In this document: positions 1-7,800 of the stretch, piece after piece
Position numbering within the stretch: the first letter of the stretch is position 1
How the letters are laid out: the number at the start of each line of letters is the position of its first letter
Assembly: GCA_022844345.1 (NCBI GenBank)
Contig: JALHLU010000005.1
Location: forward strand, 243,217-307,216
Origin: Hyphomonadaceae bacterium
GTDB taxonomy: Bacteria; Pseudomonadota; Alphaproteobacteria; Caulobacterales; Hyphomonadaceae
Reading direction: 5' to 3'
Length of the DNA: 64,000 nt
Notes under the pieces: model-generated
What the model was told of the DNA's origin: nothing
Database searches by the model: none
Seen by the model: the letters and a program-made list of their open reading frames with translations, nothing else
Program-made: the position numbers and the translations under genes

Positions 1-128
1 ACCGTATTGGCGGCGATCTGCGCGAATGCGGGCAGTCCTGAAGCCGCCGCGAGCACCAGAGCCATGGCCACGCTGGACCGCAGCCTGCGCGAACCATCCA
101 GGCTGGTGGCGCTTTGATCGTCTGACAT
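1..128 (-). CDS. N-terminus of an exported protein (runs off the left edge)
   Basis: Forty-two codons are visible on the minus strand, starting MSDDQSATSLDGSRRLRSS. A basic stretch (RRLR) is followed by a hydrophobic core and a signal peptidase I site after PAFA, at about residue 36, so the product is exported to the periplasm or outer membrane. The sequence GGGGAAG precedes the ATG by 4 bases. The mature part lies outside the window, so no family can be named. The repeated boxes upstream (151-221) suggest a regulated gene, and an iron or TonB-type uptake function is only a guess. Confidence 0.75.
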   Translation of the reverse strand, partial: MSDDQSATSLDGSRRLRSSVAMALVLAAASGLPAFAQIAANT

Positions 129-150
129 TTCACTTCCCCGAGCGACTTCT

Positions 151-221
151 GCACTTGCGAATGAGTTGCAACAAGAAGCTCATACCGGCGCGGCATGAGA
201 ATGCAAGTGCCTCGCAAGTGC
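151..221 (-). promoter_or_regulatory. Repeated GCACTTGC boxes with a Fur-like 7-1-7 palindrome
   Basis: The ten-mer GCACTTGCGA occurs at 151-160 and in inverted form (TCGCAAGTGC) at 212-221. A third copy of the core, GCAAGTGC, sits at 203-210, exactly 11 bp from the copy at 214-221. Overlapping the first box is TGCGAATGAGTTGCA (156-170), an imperfect 7-1-7 palindrome like Fur-family sites. The boxes lie 23-93 bp upstream of the exported-protein start at 128, where an operator would be expected. The regulator identity is inference. Confidence 0.4.
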
Positions 222-254
222 AAATTGACGCAGCTTGCTTCGGGGGAGTGGGGG

Positions 255-289
255 ACAAAAAAGCGCCGACCTCTTGGGGAGGCCGGCGC
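255..289 (-). terminator. Rho-independent terminator of the hairpin-array transcript
   Basis: On the minus strand, an 11-bp stem (289-279 with 273-263, one G-U pair) closes a 5-base loop and is followed by six T residues (262-257). The 5' arm and loop contain CCTCCCC, the motif repeated in the upstream hairpins. Confidence 0.85.
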
Positions 290-420
290 CAGGCAGCGTC
301 GAGAACGATTGGGGAGGAGAGAGATCGTTCCGCGCGAGGCGCCTCGCGGCGCCAAAGGGAATTCGGGAAGTAGCGGCCGACTGGGGAGGAAGCGCCGGCC
401 GCTGCTTCGGGAGGATGAGA
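255..420 (-). ncRNA. Candidate anti-Shine-Dalgarno hairpin-array small RNA
   Basis: Immediately after the stop of the 43-codon ORF, the minus-strand transcript would fold into successive hairpins. The first (403-372) has a perfect 8-bp stem around a loop containing CUUCCUCCCC. The second (330-303) has a 7-bp stem, GAACGAU/AUCGUUC, around a loop containing CUCCUCCCC. The third is the terminator (289-255), with CCUCCCC at its apex. A self-complementary 16-mer (348-333) lies between the first two. CCUCCC also occurs just after the ORF stop. Loops that complement the ribosome-binding GGAGG are the hallmark of CcsR RNAs of Rhodobacter and cuckoo RNAs of Rhizobiales. Processing from the ORF mRNA is inference. 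Confidence 0.6.
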
Positions 421-552
421 TCAGGCGGCCAGACGGCCGGCGGCTTCAACCAGGTAAAGGATCGCGCTGGCGCCGAAGATAGCGAGCGGCAGGGCGAGGA
501 GACGGGCCAGCACGTCCGGGCTGGCGGTCGACGTCTTGGGGAGGAGGGTCAT
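421..552 (-). CDS. 43-residue hydrophobic peptide upstream of the hairpin array
   Basis: The frame begins MTLLPKTSTASPD and ends GRLAA. AAGGAA lies 7 bases before the ATG, and a promoter-like pair lies about 100 bp upstream. Residues about 16-35 form one hydrophobic segment (LARLLALPLAIFGASAILYL) that could span the inner membrane. Codons 2-6 read ACC CTC CTC CCC AAG and so contain another CCTCCTCCCC motif. In Rhodobacter, related RNAs follow a DUF1127 ORF; this peptide lacks the Arg-rich DUF1127 signature. No function can be assigned. The coding call rests on the start context and position. Confidence 0.55.
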   Translation of the reverse strand: MTLLPKTSTASPDVLARLLALPLAIFGASAILYLVEAAGRLAA

Positions 553-647
553 CGTGCAGTTCCTTGTATCCGGGGTCTCTTGCGGCCCCTGGGGGATGGG
601 TAGGCAGGTTTGGCAGGCGGGCTTCTGTGTTCCCGTCCATGCACAAC

Positions 648-676
648 CATATAGCCGAGGCTCAGACGGAATGCAA
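648..676 (-). promoter_or_regulatory. Sigma70-like promoter for the 43-codon ORF and hairpin array
   Basis: Read on the minus strand, TTGCAT (676-671) and TATATG (653-648) are separated by 17 bases, close to the housekeeping consensus. Transcription would start near 641 and give a leader of about 90 bases. Confidence 0.5.
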
Positions 677-827
677 TGAATGAAAGTCTAAGCATTCAAT
701 ATTTCTGCTGCGGCCGCGATCACATGCCCGCGATTTCATGCTGCAGGCGCTAACGTGCGCGCGTTTCCAGCCGCCTGACGGGATCGGTGAAACTTGACGG
801 ATCAGGTGCGGCGCGCTGTCAGGAAGC

Positions 828-1448
828 TTACTTCCGGGCAGAAAGCCCTGTGAAAATAAGGGCTAGCAACCCATCCATCTCGGCCTGAAGCGCATCGAGC
901 TGCTCAGTTGTCCACAGCTGCGGGATGCGGAACTTCATCATCGCGCACTGAACGAGGTCAGCCGTAATGGTGAGATCGGCCGGCGGAGCAAAATCGCCGG
1001 AAATCTGGCCTTCTTCGAGAATCTTCTCGATCTGGATCCGCTCCTGGGCATGTTCCTCGGCCAGGAATTCAGGACGCTCGCGCGCCATGATCTCGGCAAG
1101 CTCCATCAGTTTCGGGTGCTTCTCGAAGGTGCGGAACGTGCGCTCCAGCCGGAAGGCGAAGAAATCCCTGAGTTTTCTGGAGGGAGAACGCCCGGCATCG
1201 CGCAGGATGCCAATATAGCCGGTATAGGTTTCGGCGTTGAAATTGCGCGTCATCGCCTCGGCGATGTCGATCTTGGATGGATAGAAGCGATAGATATTGC
1301 CGGCCGACATGCTGCAGTCCGAAGCGATCTCGGACATGGTGGTCTTGTTGTATCCGTAGTGGAGGATACGGTCGGCGGCCGCCTGCAGGATGGCGAGGCG
1401 CGGATCGGCCTTGTCGGCCTGGATTTCGGTCGGCTGGGCTGCGGTCAT
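828..1448 (-). CDS. TetR/AcrR-family transcriptional regulator
   Basis: The 206-residue length is typical of TetR repressors. Residues about 17-62 form the DNA-binding domain, with the family pattern TTMSEIASDCSMSAGNIYRF and a following YPSK. The C-terminal ligand and dimer domain is helical and has no recognisable effector signature. The frame stays open far upstream, but only the ATG at 1448 (MTAAQPTEI) gives a normal N-terminus; the extension would run through gpsA. It is divergent from gpsA, and an inverted repeat (1467-1482) between the starts suits autoregulation. The target genes are unknown. Confidence 0.85.
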   Translation of the reverse strand: MTAAQPTEIQADKADPRLAILQAAADRILHYGYNKTTMSEIASDCSMSAGNIYRFYPSKIDIAEAMTRNFNAETYTGYIGILRDAGRSPSRKLRDFFAFRLERTFRTFEKHPKLMELAEIMARERPEFLAEEHAQERIQIEKILEEGQISGDFAPPADLTITADLVQCAMMKFRIPQLWTTEQLDALQAEMDGLLALIFTGLSARK

Positions 1449-1466
1449 TCGGACATTGTAACAACG

Positions 1467-1482
1467 GAACGCTGAACGTTCA
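1467..1482. promoter_or_regulatory. Candidate TetR operator
   Basis: The sequence contains the perfect ten-base palindrome TGAACGTTCA (1473-1482), nested in GAACG-N5-CGTTC (1467-1481). It lies in the 34-bp gap between the divergent TetR gene and gpsA and touches the gpsA start. The link to this regulator is by position only. Confidence 0.4.
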
Positions 1483-2508
1483 ATGAAATCTTCAGCACAT
1501 AACGTCGATGGGTCTGGATTGTTCCAGCGAGTGGGGGTTGCCGGAGCGGGCGCCTGGGGAACCGCGCTGGCTGTCTGCGCGCTCGCGGCCGGGCGGGACG
1601 TTCGCATGTGGGCGCGCGAGGCGGACGTTGCCGAATCGCTTTCTGCAGGCGAGGGCAACCCGGCTTTCCTTCCCGGCGTCAGCATCCCCGCGATTCCTTC
1701 CTCCACCAACTTCGCTGCGCTTGCCGCTTGCGACGCCATTCTTCTGGTCGCCCCTGCGCAGCATCTTCGTGCGACGTTGAGATCGCTGGCGCCGCACCTC
1801 AAACCGGGCACGCCGATCGCGTTGTGCTCCAAGGGCATTGAGCGCGGCACGCTGAAGCCCATGACGGACGTGCTGGCCGAGGAAGCGCCTGACGCCTCGC
1901 CGGCTGTTCTTTCCGGTCCATCCTTCGCAAGCGATGTTGCGAAGGGCCTGCCGACCGCCGTCACCCTTGCCTGCCCTGACCGCGCGGTCGGGGAGATGTG
2001 GATGCGCTCCATCGGCCGCCCGCACTTCCGGCCCTACTGGAGCGATGATCTGATCGGCGCGGAAGCTGGCGGGGCGATCAAGAACGTGCTCGCGATTGCC
2101 TGCGGCGTCTGCGAGGGCATGGCGCTGGGACGCTCGGCGCATGCTGCCCTGATCGCGCGCGGCTTTGCGGAGATGACACGCCTTGGCGTCGCGCTGGGCG
2201 GTCGCGCCGAGACCCTGGCGGGCTTGTGCGGGCTGGGCGATCTGGTGCTGACCTGCTCTTCGCCGCAATCGCGCAATATGAGCTTCGGGATGGAGCTGGG
2301 TCGCGGAAAATCGTCTGGCGAAATCCTCGCCGCGCGAACGTCAGTGACTGAGGGCGTCGAGACGGCGCCCGCCATCGTCGAGCTCGGCAAGCGGCTGGGT
2401 GTCGATCTTCCGATCTGCAATGTTGTGCTGGGCATAATTGAAGGCCGGCTGAGCGCGCGCGAAGCTGTCGATGTCCTGCTCAACCGTCCCATGAAAGGCG
2501 AAGGCTGA
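1483..2508 (+). CDS. gpsA: Glycerol-3-phosphate dehydrogenase [NAD(P)+]
   Basis: This cytoplasmic enzyme reduces dihydroxyacetone phosphate to sn-glycerol-3-phosphate for phospholipid synthesis. The Rossmann motif [14 protein letters not shown] lies at residues about 17-30. [16 protein letters not shown] and the catalytic-lysine region [14 protein letters not shown] mark the middle. The C-terminal helical domain contains [16 protein letters not shown]. The 341-residue length is normal. The ATG at 1483 has no clear Shine-Dalgarno sequence, and an in-frame TTG at 1519 just before the Rossmann fold is an alternative start. It forms an operon with the two downstream genes, whose starts overlap the preceding stops. 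Confidence 0.95.
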   Translation: MKSSAHNVDGSGLFQRVGVAGAGAWGTALAVCALAAGRDVRMWAREADVAESLSAGEGNPAFLPGVSIPAIPSSTNFAALAACDAILLVAPAQHLRATLRSLAPHLKPGTPIALCSKGIERGTLKPMTDVLAEEAPDASPAVLSGPSFASDVAKGLPTAVTLACPDRAVGEMWMRSIGRPHFRPYWSDDLIGAEAGGAIKNVLAIACGVCEGMALGRSAHAALIARGFAEMTRLGVALGGRAETLAGLCGLGDLVLTCSSPQSRNMSFGMELGRGKSSGEILAARTSVTEGVETAPAIVELGKRLGVDLPICNVVLGIIEGRLSAREAVDVLLNRPMKGEG

Positions 2509-2792
2509 TGGCGCTATTCCTGTTCCAGGGGGTCGACAAGCCAGGCGCGCTGGAGCTGCGCAAGGCCACCCGCTCCGCGCACCTTGCATGGATCGAGGCG
2601 CAATCGCCCCGCGTGAAGATTGGCGGGCCGATGCTGTCGGAAGATGGCGCGACGCCTGTTGGCTCGATGCTTGTGGTCGAGGCTGAATCGCTCGCCGAGG
2701 CAAAGACGTTGTTCGCGCAAGACCCCTATGCCCTCGCCGGGCTGTGGGCCGAGACAAGCGTGCGTCCGTTCAACTGGCTGATCCGGCAATGA
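2508..2792 (+). CDS. YciI-family small protein
   Basis: This 94-residue ferredoxin-fold protein matches the YCII family: a short N-terminal strand, an RxAHLAWIE segment with the conserved His, then GGPMLSEDGATPVGSML and a C-terminal tryptophan region. YciI-like domains have proposed roles in small-molecule turnover, but this protein's substrate is unknown. Its ATG overlaps the gpsA stop by one base (TGATG), indicating translational coupling. Its stop overlaps the next start by four bases. Confidence 0.85.
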   Translation: MALFLFQGVDKPGALELRKATRSAHLAWIEAQSPRVKIGGPMLSEDGATPVGSMLVVEAESLAEAKTLFAQDPYALAGLWAETSVRPFNWLIRQ

Positions 2793-3622
2793 TGCGCGGC
2801 GCGGCTGTTGCGATGGCGCTGACGAGCCTTGCCCTGCCCGCGCTGGCGCAGCCGCCCGTCGCTCCGCCAATCCCGGAAGAGCCTCGCGCCTGCGAGGCCT
2901 GCCTGGCCGAGAAGCTTGAGCTGCCCCAGCGGTTGAACAAGGCGTTGAAGGCGGACGACCGCTCGATGGAGCATCGCCTGCGCGACGAGAACCGGCAGGT
3001 GCGCAGGATAGTCGAGACTGCATGGCCGACGATGCGCGAGGTCACCGGCGCGCGCGTGCTCGATGTGGCGTCAGGCGGCGGGTATCTGGCGATCATCTTT
3101 TCCTCGCTCGTCGGCGAGAGCGGACATGTCGACATTCACAACACGCCCGGATGGATTGCGCAGTTTCCCGGCATGGATCCGGAGATGCAGCGCAAATGGA
3201 TCAAGCGGCAGAACATTGGCTGGGTAACGGCGGGCTGGAACGACCTTGATGCGCCGGACGGAAGCTATGACTTCATTCTGCTGGGCCAAGTCTATCACGA
3301 CATCATCTTCGAGGGCGGCGACTTCGAAGCGCTGAACCAGCGCTTCTTCGACATGCTGTCGCCGGGCGGCCGCGTGATCGTGGAAGACCACGACGCCATC
3401 GAGACCATGCCCCTGATGCAGCAGGCGAACCTGCATCGCATCAGCCATGGCGATGTGATCGGCGATTTTCTCGCGGCGGGATTCCAGCAGGTGGCGTTCG
3501 AGGAAATCGAGAGCCGCCATGACGACCGCAAGATGAACGTGTTCTGGCCCAACGTGCGCGGGCGCACAGACCGTTACATCCTCGTGTTCGAGAAGCCGTT
3601 CGACGGTAGGCCGGCGCGGTGA
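2789..3622 (+). CDS. Exported class I SAM-dependent methyltransferase-like protein
   Basis: The protein has 277 residues from the ATG at 2789. Residues 1-20 form a signal peptide ending ALPALA before QPPVAPP. A Rossmann methyltransferase fold follows, with motif I as VLDVASGGGYLAII (residues about 90-103), an acidic motif, and LSPGGRVIVEDHDA as post-motif III. It resembles the predicted methyltransferases of COG4798, which often carry signal peptides. SAM is not expected in the periplasm, so location or activity is puzzling. A possible CxxC (residues 35-38) follows the signal. It is translationally coupled to the YciI gene through ATGA. Confidence 0.8.
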   Translation: MMRGAAVAMALTSLALPALAQPPVAPPIPEEPRACEACLAEKLELPQRLNKALKADDRSMEHRLRDENRQVRRIVETAWPTMREVTGARVLDVASGGGYLAIIFSSLVGESGHVDIHNTPGWIAQFPGMDPEMQRKWIKRQNIGWVTAGWNDLDAPDGSYDFILLGQVYHDIIFEGGDFEALNQRFFDMLSPGGRVIVEDHDAIETMPLMQQANLHRISHGDVIGDFLAAGFQQVAFEEIESRHDDRKMNVFWPNVRGRTDRYILVFEKPFDGRPAR

Positions 3623-3653
3623 AGTGGCTGGATCGTTGAGCCCTGTTCCGCTC

Positions 3654-3763
3654 ATGCTGACGAAAGTCAGCATCCAGGAACGGTGCAGCCGCCGGAGAGG
3701 ACTTTAAGCTACAAGCCGGGACAAGCCTCGCCGTCAGCCCTGGGTCCTGACTTTCGTCAGGAC
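3654..3763. repeat. Pair of REP-like palindromes in opposite orientation
   Basis: The first hairpin (3654-3673) reads ATGCTGAC-GAAA-GTCAGCAT. The second (3744-3763) reads GTCCTGAC-TTTC-GTCAGGAC. The cores CTGACGAAAGTCAG and CTGACTTTCGTCAG are exact reverse complements. Two inverted palindromic units in a 180-bp gap between convergent genes is the arrangement of bacterial REP/BIME elements. Copies elsewhere in the genome would confirm this. Confidence 0.6.
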
Positions 3764-3804
3764 GAGCGGGGACGGAGCACTGCTTACAGGCGAACGGATA
3801 GCCC

Positions 3805-4515
3805 TTACGCGCGCACGAAATCCAGAAACACCGGCGCGCAGTCGCCCAGGCGCTTTTCCTGATAGCGCGTGGTGACGTGGTCAGTGGGGGGCGTGCGCCA
3901 GTCGTCGGCGCGGTTGGACTGCCAGCTGAAGCGGCCGTCGCTGATGACGGCGTGCAGCGCGCGGTTGGCGTAGTCGGCCCAGTCGGTGGCGAAGCGCAGT
4001 TTCGCGCCGGGCTTCAGCACGCGGGCCAGTTCGGCCACGAAATCCGGCTGCACGAGGCGGCGCTTGCGATGTCGCGTTTTCGGCCACGGGTCGGGGAAGA
4101 GGATGAAGGCGCGATCGATCGAGGCGTCTGCGAAGGTGGAAACAAGATCGCGCGCATCGCCGCGGCGCAGGCGGATGTTGGAGAGGCCCTGCTCGTCGAT
4201 GGCGGTGAGGAGTTTTGCGACACCGTCGACGAAAGGCTCGGCGCCGATGAAGGCCGTGCCGGGATGCCGGGCGGCCTGGCCAGCCAGATGCTCGCCGCCG
4301 CCAAAGCCGATCTCGAGCCATACCCCCTGCGTCGCTGCGCCGAAGAGGACGGCAGGGAAAAGTTCGCCCGGCCCGGCCTCCGGGATCGCCAGCTTCGGCA
4401 ACAGGTTGTCCACGAGCCCCTGCTGGCGCTGGGACAGCGGCTTTCCAGCGGCGCGGCCGTAGAGGCGGTGGCGGGGTTGGCCATTCTTCGGGTCAGATGA
4501 TGGGGCGTCGTTCAT
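3805..4515 (-). CDS. trmB: tRNA (guanine-N7-)-methyltransferase
   Basis: TrmB methylates G46 in the tRNA variable loop using SAM. The 236-residue protein shows motif I as WLEIGFGGGEHLAGQA (residues about 67-82), GAEPFVDGVAK, and the family signature FPDPWPKTRHRKRRL, followed by a C-terminal TxYQEKR element (TRYQEKRLG). It starts 13 bp after the mutM stop on the same strand, so the two tRNA/DNA maintenance genes probably share a transcript. Confidence 0.96.
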   Translation of the reverse strand: MNDAPSSDPKNGQPRHRLYGRAAGKPLSQRQQGLVDNLLPKLAIPEAGPGELFPAVLFGAATQGVWLEIGFGGGEHLAGQAARHPGTAFIGAEPFVDGVAKLLTAIDEQGLSNIRLRRGDARDLVSTFADASIDRAFILFPDPWPKTRHRKRRLVQPDFVAELARVLKPGAKLRFATDWADYANRALHAVISDGRFSWQSNRADDWRTPPTDHVTTRYQEKRLGDCAPVFLDFVRA

Positions 4516-4528
4516 GCCGGCCTTGTGG

Positions 4529-5374
4529 TCACTTCTGGCAGGCGGCGCAATAGAAGGTGGAGCGTCCCGACTGAACGATCCGCTTCACCGGCCGCGCGCA
4601 GGCAAGGCAGAGCTCTCCCTCCCGGTCATAGATGCGGAAAGTGTGCTGGAAGTAGCCGAGCTCGCCGCCGGTGGATTTGTAGTCCGAGATGGTCGAGCCG
4701 CCGGCGAGGATGGCCTCCTCGATCACTTTCCTTACTTCGATGGCAAGCACTTCCAGCCTGTCGCGACGGATGGCGCCGGCCAGTTTCTTCGGGCTGATGC
4801 CGGAGCGATAGAGCGCCTCGCAGACATAGATGTTGCCGAGCCCGGCGACGACGTTCTGGTCAAGCAGCGCAGACTTCACCGGCGTCTTCTTGCCCCTGAA
4901 GGCGTCAGCCAGATAAGCGCCCGAAAACTCATTCGAGATCGGCTCGGGGCCCATGCCGGCGAACGGCGCATAGGTTGAGAGGCTGTCTGCCGGCCAAAGG
5001 TCCATGAAGCCGAAGCGGCGGGCGTCGTTGAACACCACGCGCGCCCCTCCCTGCATCTCGAACACGACATGGTCATGCTTTTCCTCGCCCCCGGCGTCGT
5101 GATGGAACTTGCCCGGCGTCTTGCCTTGGACGGTGAACCGGCCGGTCATGCCCAGGTGCATGATCAGGGCTTCCCCGCTGGAAAGTTCCGCGACCAGGTA
5201 TTTCGCCCGGCGGCCCATATGACGGAGCCTTGCGCCTTCAATGCGCTGGTTAAAATTCTCCGGAAACGGGAAGCGCAGGTCTTTCCTGCGCGTTTCCACA
5301 CGCAGGATGCGTTTACCTTCCATCGCAGGGGCGAGTCCGCGACGAACAGTCTCGACTTCGGGAAGCTCGGGCAT
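4529..5374 (-). CDS. mutM: Formamidopyrimidine-DNA glycosylase
   Basis: Fpg/MutM removes 8-oxoguanine and ring-opened purines and nicks the abasic site. The 281-residue protein begins with the invariant PELPEVETV, whose Pro and Glu are catalytic after Met removal. It has the beta-domain Lys in [10 protein letters not shown], the helix-two-turn-helix around [18 protein letters not shown], and a C-terminal zinc finger ([10 protein letters not shown], then CAAC). Every catalytic element is present. It diverges from ubiE across a 49-bp gap that must hold both promoters. Confidence 0.97.
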   Translation of the reverse strand: MPELPEVETVRRGLAPAMEGKRILRVETRRKDLRFPFPENFNQRIEGARLRHMGRRAKYLVAELSSGEALIMHLGMTGRFTVQGKTPGKFHHDAGGEEKHDHVVFEMQGGARVVFNDARRFGFMDLWPADSLSTYAPFAGMGPEPISNEFSGAYLADAFRGKKTPVKSALLDQNVVAGLGNIYVCEALYRSGISPKKLAGAIRRDRLEVLAIEVRKVIEEAILAGGSTISDYKSTGGELGYFQHTFRIYDREGELCLACARPVKRIVQSGRSTFYCAACQK

Positions 5375-5423
5375 CGCTGCGCATATAGCCGTGGGAAGGC
5401 CCTTCGCCTATGCTCCTGGCATC

Positions 5424-6182
5424 ATGGACGAAGACAAGGTCTCCTTCGGGTTCGAGGATGTGAGCCGGGATGAAAAATCCCGTCGCGTCAAAGGCGTGTT
5501 CGCGTCTGTCGCCTCCAAATACGACCTGATGAACGACCTGATGTCCGCCGGGGTCCACAGGATCTGGAAGGCGAACATGATCGCCTGGCTGAACCCGCAG
5601 CCGGGCGAGACGTTGATCGACGTGGCCGGGGGCACGGGCGATGTCGCGCGGGCATTCCAGAAACGCGCGAACGAAGTGGCGCGCCGGCGCAATGTTTCGG
5701 TTGAGGCGATGACGTTCGTGTCCGACATCAACGAGGCGATGCTGGTAGCCGGCATCAAGTCGGCGGACCAGAACATGCCCCGCGTGGCGTGCGACGCGGC
5801 CGCGCTGCCCTTCCCCGATCGCTGCGCCGACGCGGTGACGATTTCCTTCGGCATCCGCAATGTGGTGGAGATCGACCAGGCGCTGCGTGAATTCCGGCGC
5901 GTGCTGAAACCGGGCGGGCGGTTTGCCTGTCTCGAATTCTCGCACATGACGCATCGTGCGCTGCAGGACGCGTACGACGCCTATTCGTTCAAGGTGATTC
6001 CGGCCATGGGCGAACTGGTGACAGGCGACAAGGCCTCCTATCAGTACCTGATCGAATCGATCCGGCGCTTCCCGATGCAGGATGAATTTGCCGATCGCAT
6101 CCGCTCTGCCGGGTTCGGGCAGGTTGGCTACCAGAATTACTCCGGCGGCATCGCCGCGCTCCACACCGGATGGGCGGTGTAG
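5424..6182 (+). CDS. ubiE: Ubiquinone/menaquinone biosynthesis C-methyltransferase
   Basis: UbiE performs the C-methylation step of ubiquinone synthesis. The protein has 252 residues from the ATG at 5424 (MDEDKVSFGFEDVSRDEK). Family markers include VFASVASKYDLMNDLMSAGVHR, the SAM site LIDVAGGTGDVARAF, DAAALPFPD, ITISFGIRNV-like VTISFGIRNVVEID, and the C-terminal GGIAALHTGWAV. The open frame extends further upstream, but that part overlaps mutM. ubiB follows by 2 bases, giving the usual ubiE-ubiB operon. Confidence 0.96.
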   Translation: MDEDKVSFGFEDVSRDEKSRRVKGVFASVASKYDLMNDLMSAGVHRIWKANMIAWLNPQPGETLIDVAGGTGDVARAFQKRANEVARRRNVSVEAMTFVSDINEAMLVAGIKSADQNMPRVACDAAALPFPDRCADAVTISFGIRNVVEIDQALREFRRVLKPGGRFACLEFSHMTHRALQDAYDAYSFKVIPAMGELVTGDKASYQYLIESIRRFPMQDEFADRIRSAGFGQVGYQNYSGGIAALHTGWAV

Positions 6183-6184
6183 GC

Positions 6185-7726
6185 ATGCTGACCGCCCTTG
6201 CAGACTATATGCGCCTTGCCCGCGCCGGGGCCGTCATGGCGCGGAATGATGTGATCATACCTGATGCCTATCGCGCGCGACTGCCGTTTGCAGCGAAGGC
6301 GGCTGGGGCCGTCCTGCGCATCCTGCCAGGCGGCAGCGGCAAGGGGCGGCCGGGAGAGCGTTTTGCGCGGGCTCTGGAAAAGCTTGGGCCGGCGTGGATC
6401 AAGCTTGGCCAGTTCATGGCGACCCGGCCGGACGTGATCGGCGTGGAGGCGGCGACAGACCTCTCTCGCCTCAAGGATTCGATCCCGCCCTTCCCCAAGG
6501 CGCAGGCCCTTAAGACGCTGAAGCAGCAGTTTGGCGAGGATGCCGCGCGCCTCTTCTCCGGCATGTCCGACGCCATCGCAGCAGCCTCGGTGGCGCAGGT
6601 CCACCGCATGGAGACACCCAAGGGGCCCCGTGCTGTGAAGATCCTGCGGCCCAATATCGAGCGGGAGATGGAGCTGGAAGTGCGCGCGATGAAGCGCGTC
6701 GCCTATGCCGCCCAGAAGAACGGAAATGCCGAAGTCCGGCGCATGGAGCCTGCCGCCTTCATCGACACCATGGCGCGCTCGCTGACGCGCGAGATGGACC
6801 TGCGGTTCGAAGCGGGGGCCGCCTCCGAGTTTGCCGAGGTCGCCGCCATCGACGGCTATGTTCACGCCCCGCAGGTTGACTGGGAGCGCACCAGCCAGCG
6901 CGTACTGACCACGGAATGGATCGAGGGACGGTCGCTGACCAATCCCGGGCCGCTTTCTCCCGAGCAGCGCATCGACCTTGCCAACCGGGTGACGCGCGGC
7001 TTTCTCGCCTGCGCGCTCGACCATGGCTTTTTCCATGCCGACCTGCACGAAGGGAACATGATCCTGACGCCGGACGGGCGGCTGGTTCTGGTCGATTACG
7101 GCATCATGGGCCGTATCGGCATGAACGAGCGGCTCTTCCTCGCCCAGATCATCAAGGGCTTCCTGGAACGCGACTACAAACACGTCGCCAAGGTGCATTT
7201 CGAGGCGGGCTATGTGCCAGCCGAGCATTCGATGGACGATTTTGCACAGGCGCTGCGCTCGGTGGGTGAACCCATCTTCGGCAAGGACGCCACGGAAGTA
7301 TCCATGGCGCGTGTGCTGCTGCAGCTATTCGACATCACGCGTCAGTTCGGTATGCACCTGCGTCCTGAGCTGATCCTGCTGCAGAAGACCATGGTTCAGG
7401 TCGAGGGCGTGGCGCGCACGATCGACCCCGCGCACAATATCTGGCAGGCCGCCCAGCCCATCGTCGAGCGCTGGAGCCGCCGCGAGTTCGGGCCGGAGGG
7501 CCTGCGCAAGCTGGCGGCGACCACGGCGCGTGAGGCCATTGCCCGCCTCCGCCGCCTGCCCGAGACGCTGGAAAAGCTGGACGCGGCGCTTACCCGCGCG
7601 GCCGAGCCGCCTGCCCCGCCCGTCGTCGTCAAGCGTACGTCAGGCTGGGCCTGGATGCTGACCGGCTTTGCTATAGCGGCGGTTTCGGCTGCTGGGCTGT
7701 GGCTCTTGCTGATCTACAAGCCCTGA
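6185..7726 (+). CDS. ubiB: Ubiquinone biosynthesis atypical kinase/ATPase
   Basis: UbiB is an ABC1/ADCK-family atypical kinase-like ATPase that supports aerobic ubiquinone synthesis at the inner membrane. The 513-residue protein has the KxGQ motif in AWIKLGQFMATRPD, the Ala-rich nucleotide loop ASVAQVHR, the invariant Lys in AVKILRP, the catalytic region DHGFFHADLHEGNM, and LVDYGIMGRI. A hydrophobic hairpin at the C-terminus (about 487-513, WMLTGFAIAAVSAAGLWLLL) anchors it. The ATG at 6185 is preferred; an in-frame ATG at 6170 would overlap ubiE. Confidence 0.94.
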   Translation: MLTALADYMRLARAGAVMARNDVIIPDAYRARLPFAAKAAGAVLRILPGGSGKGRPGERFARALEKLGPAWIKLGQFMATRPDVIGVEAATDLSRLKDSIPPFPKAQALKTLKQQFGEDAARLFSGMSDAIAAASVAQVHRMETPKGPRAVKILRPNIEREMELEVRAMKRVAYAAQKNGNAEVRRMEPAAFIDTMARSLTREMDLRFEAGAASEFAEVAAIDGYVHAPQVDWERTSQRVLTTEWIEGRSLTNPGPLSPEQRIDLANRVTRGFLACALDHGFFHADLHEGNMILTPDGRLVLVDYGIMGRIGMNERLFLAQIIKGFLERDYKHVAKVHFEAGYVPAEHSMDDFAQALRSVGEPIFGKDATEVSMARVLLQLFDITRQFGMHLRPELILLQKTMVQVEGVARTIDPAHNIWQAAQPIVERWSRREFGPEGLRKLAATTAREAIARLRRLPETLEKLDAALTRAAEPPAPPVVVKRTSGWAWMLTGFAIAAVSAAGLWLLLIYKP

Positions 7727-7747
7727 TCCTTCGGCCCTGAACACAAT

Positions 7748-7774
7748 CGGCGCGACCCTTGTGGGATCGCGCCG
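7748..7774. terminator. Bidirectional hairpin between ubiB and the H1-like gene
   Basis: CGGCGCGA-CCC-TTGT-GGG-A-TCGCGCCG forms a stem of 11 pairs with one bulged A. Only short T stretches follow (GTTTCTGCCTT on the plus strand). It lies between convergent genes. Confidence 0.6.
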
Positions 7775-7800
7775 ACGCTGTTTCTGCCTTGAGTGGGCGC

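Noticed and set aside
1449..2012. Upstream extension of the TetR gene
   Set aside because: It would run antisense through gpsA and has no HTH homology.
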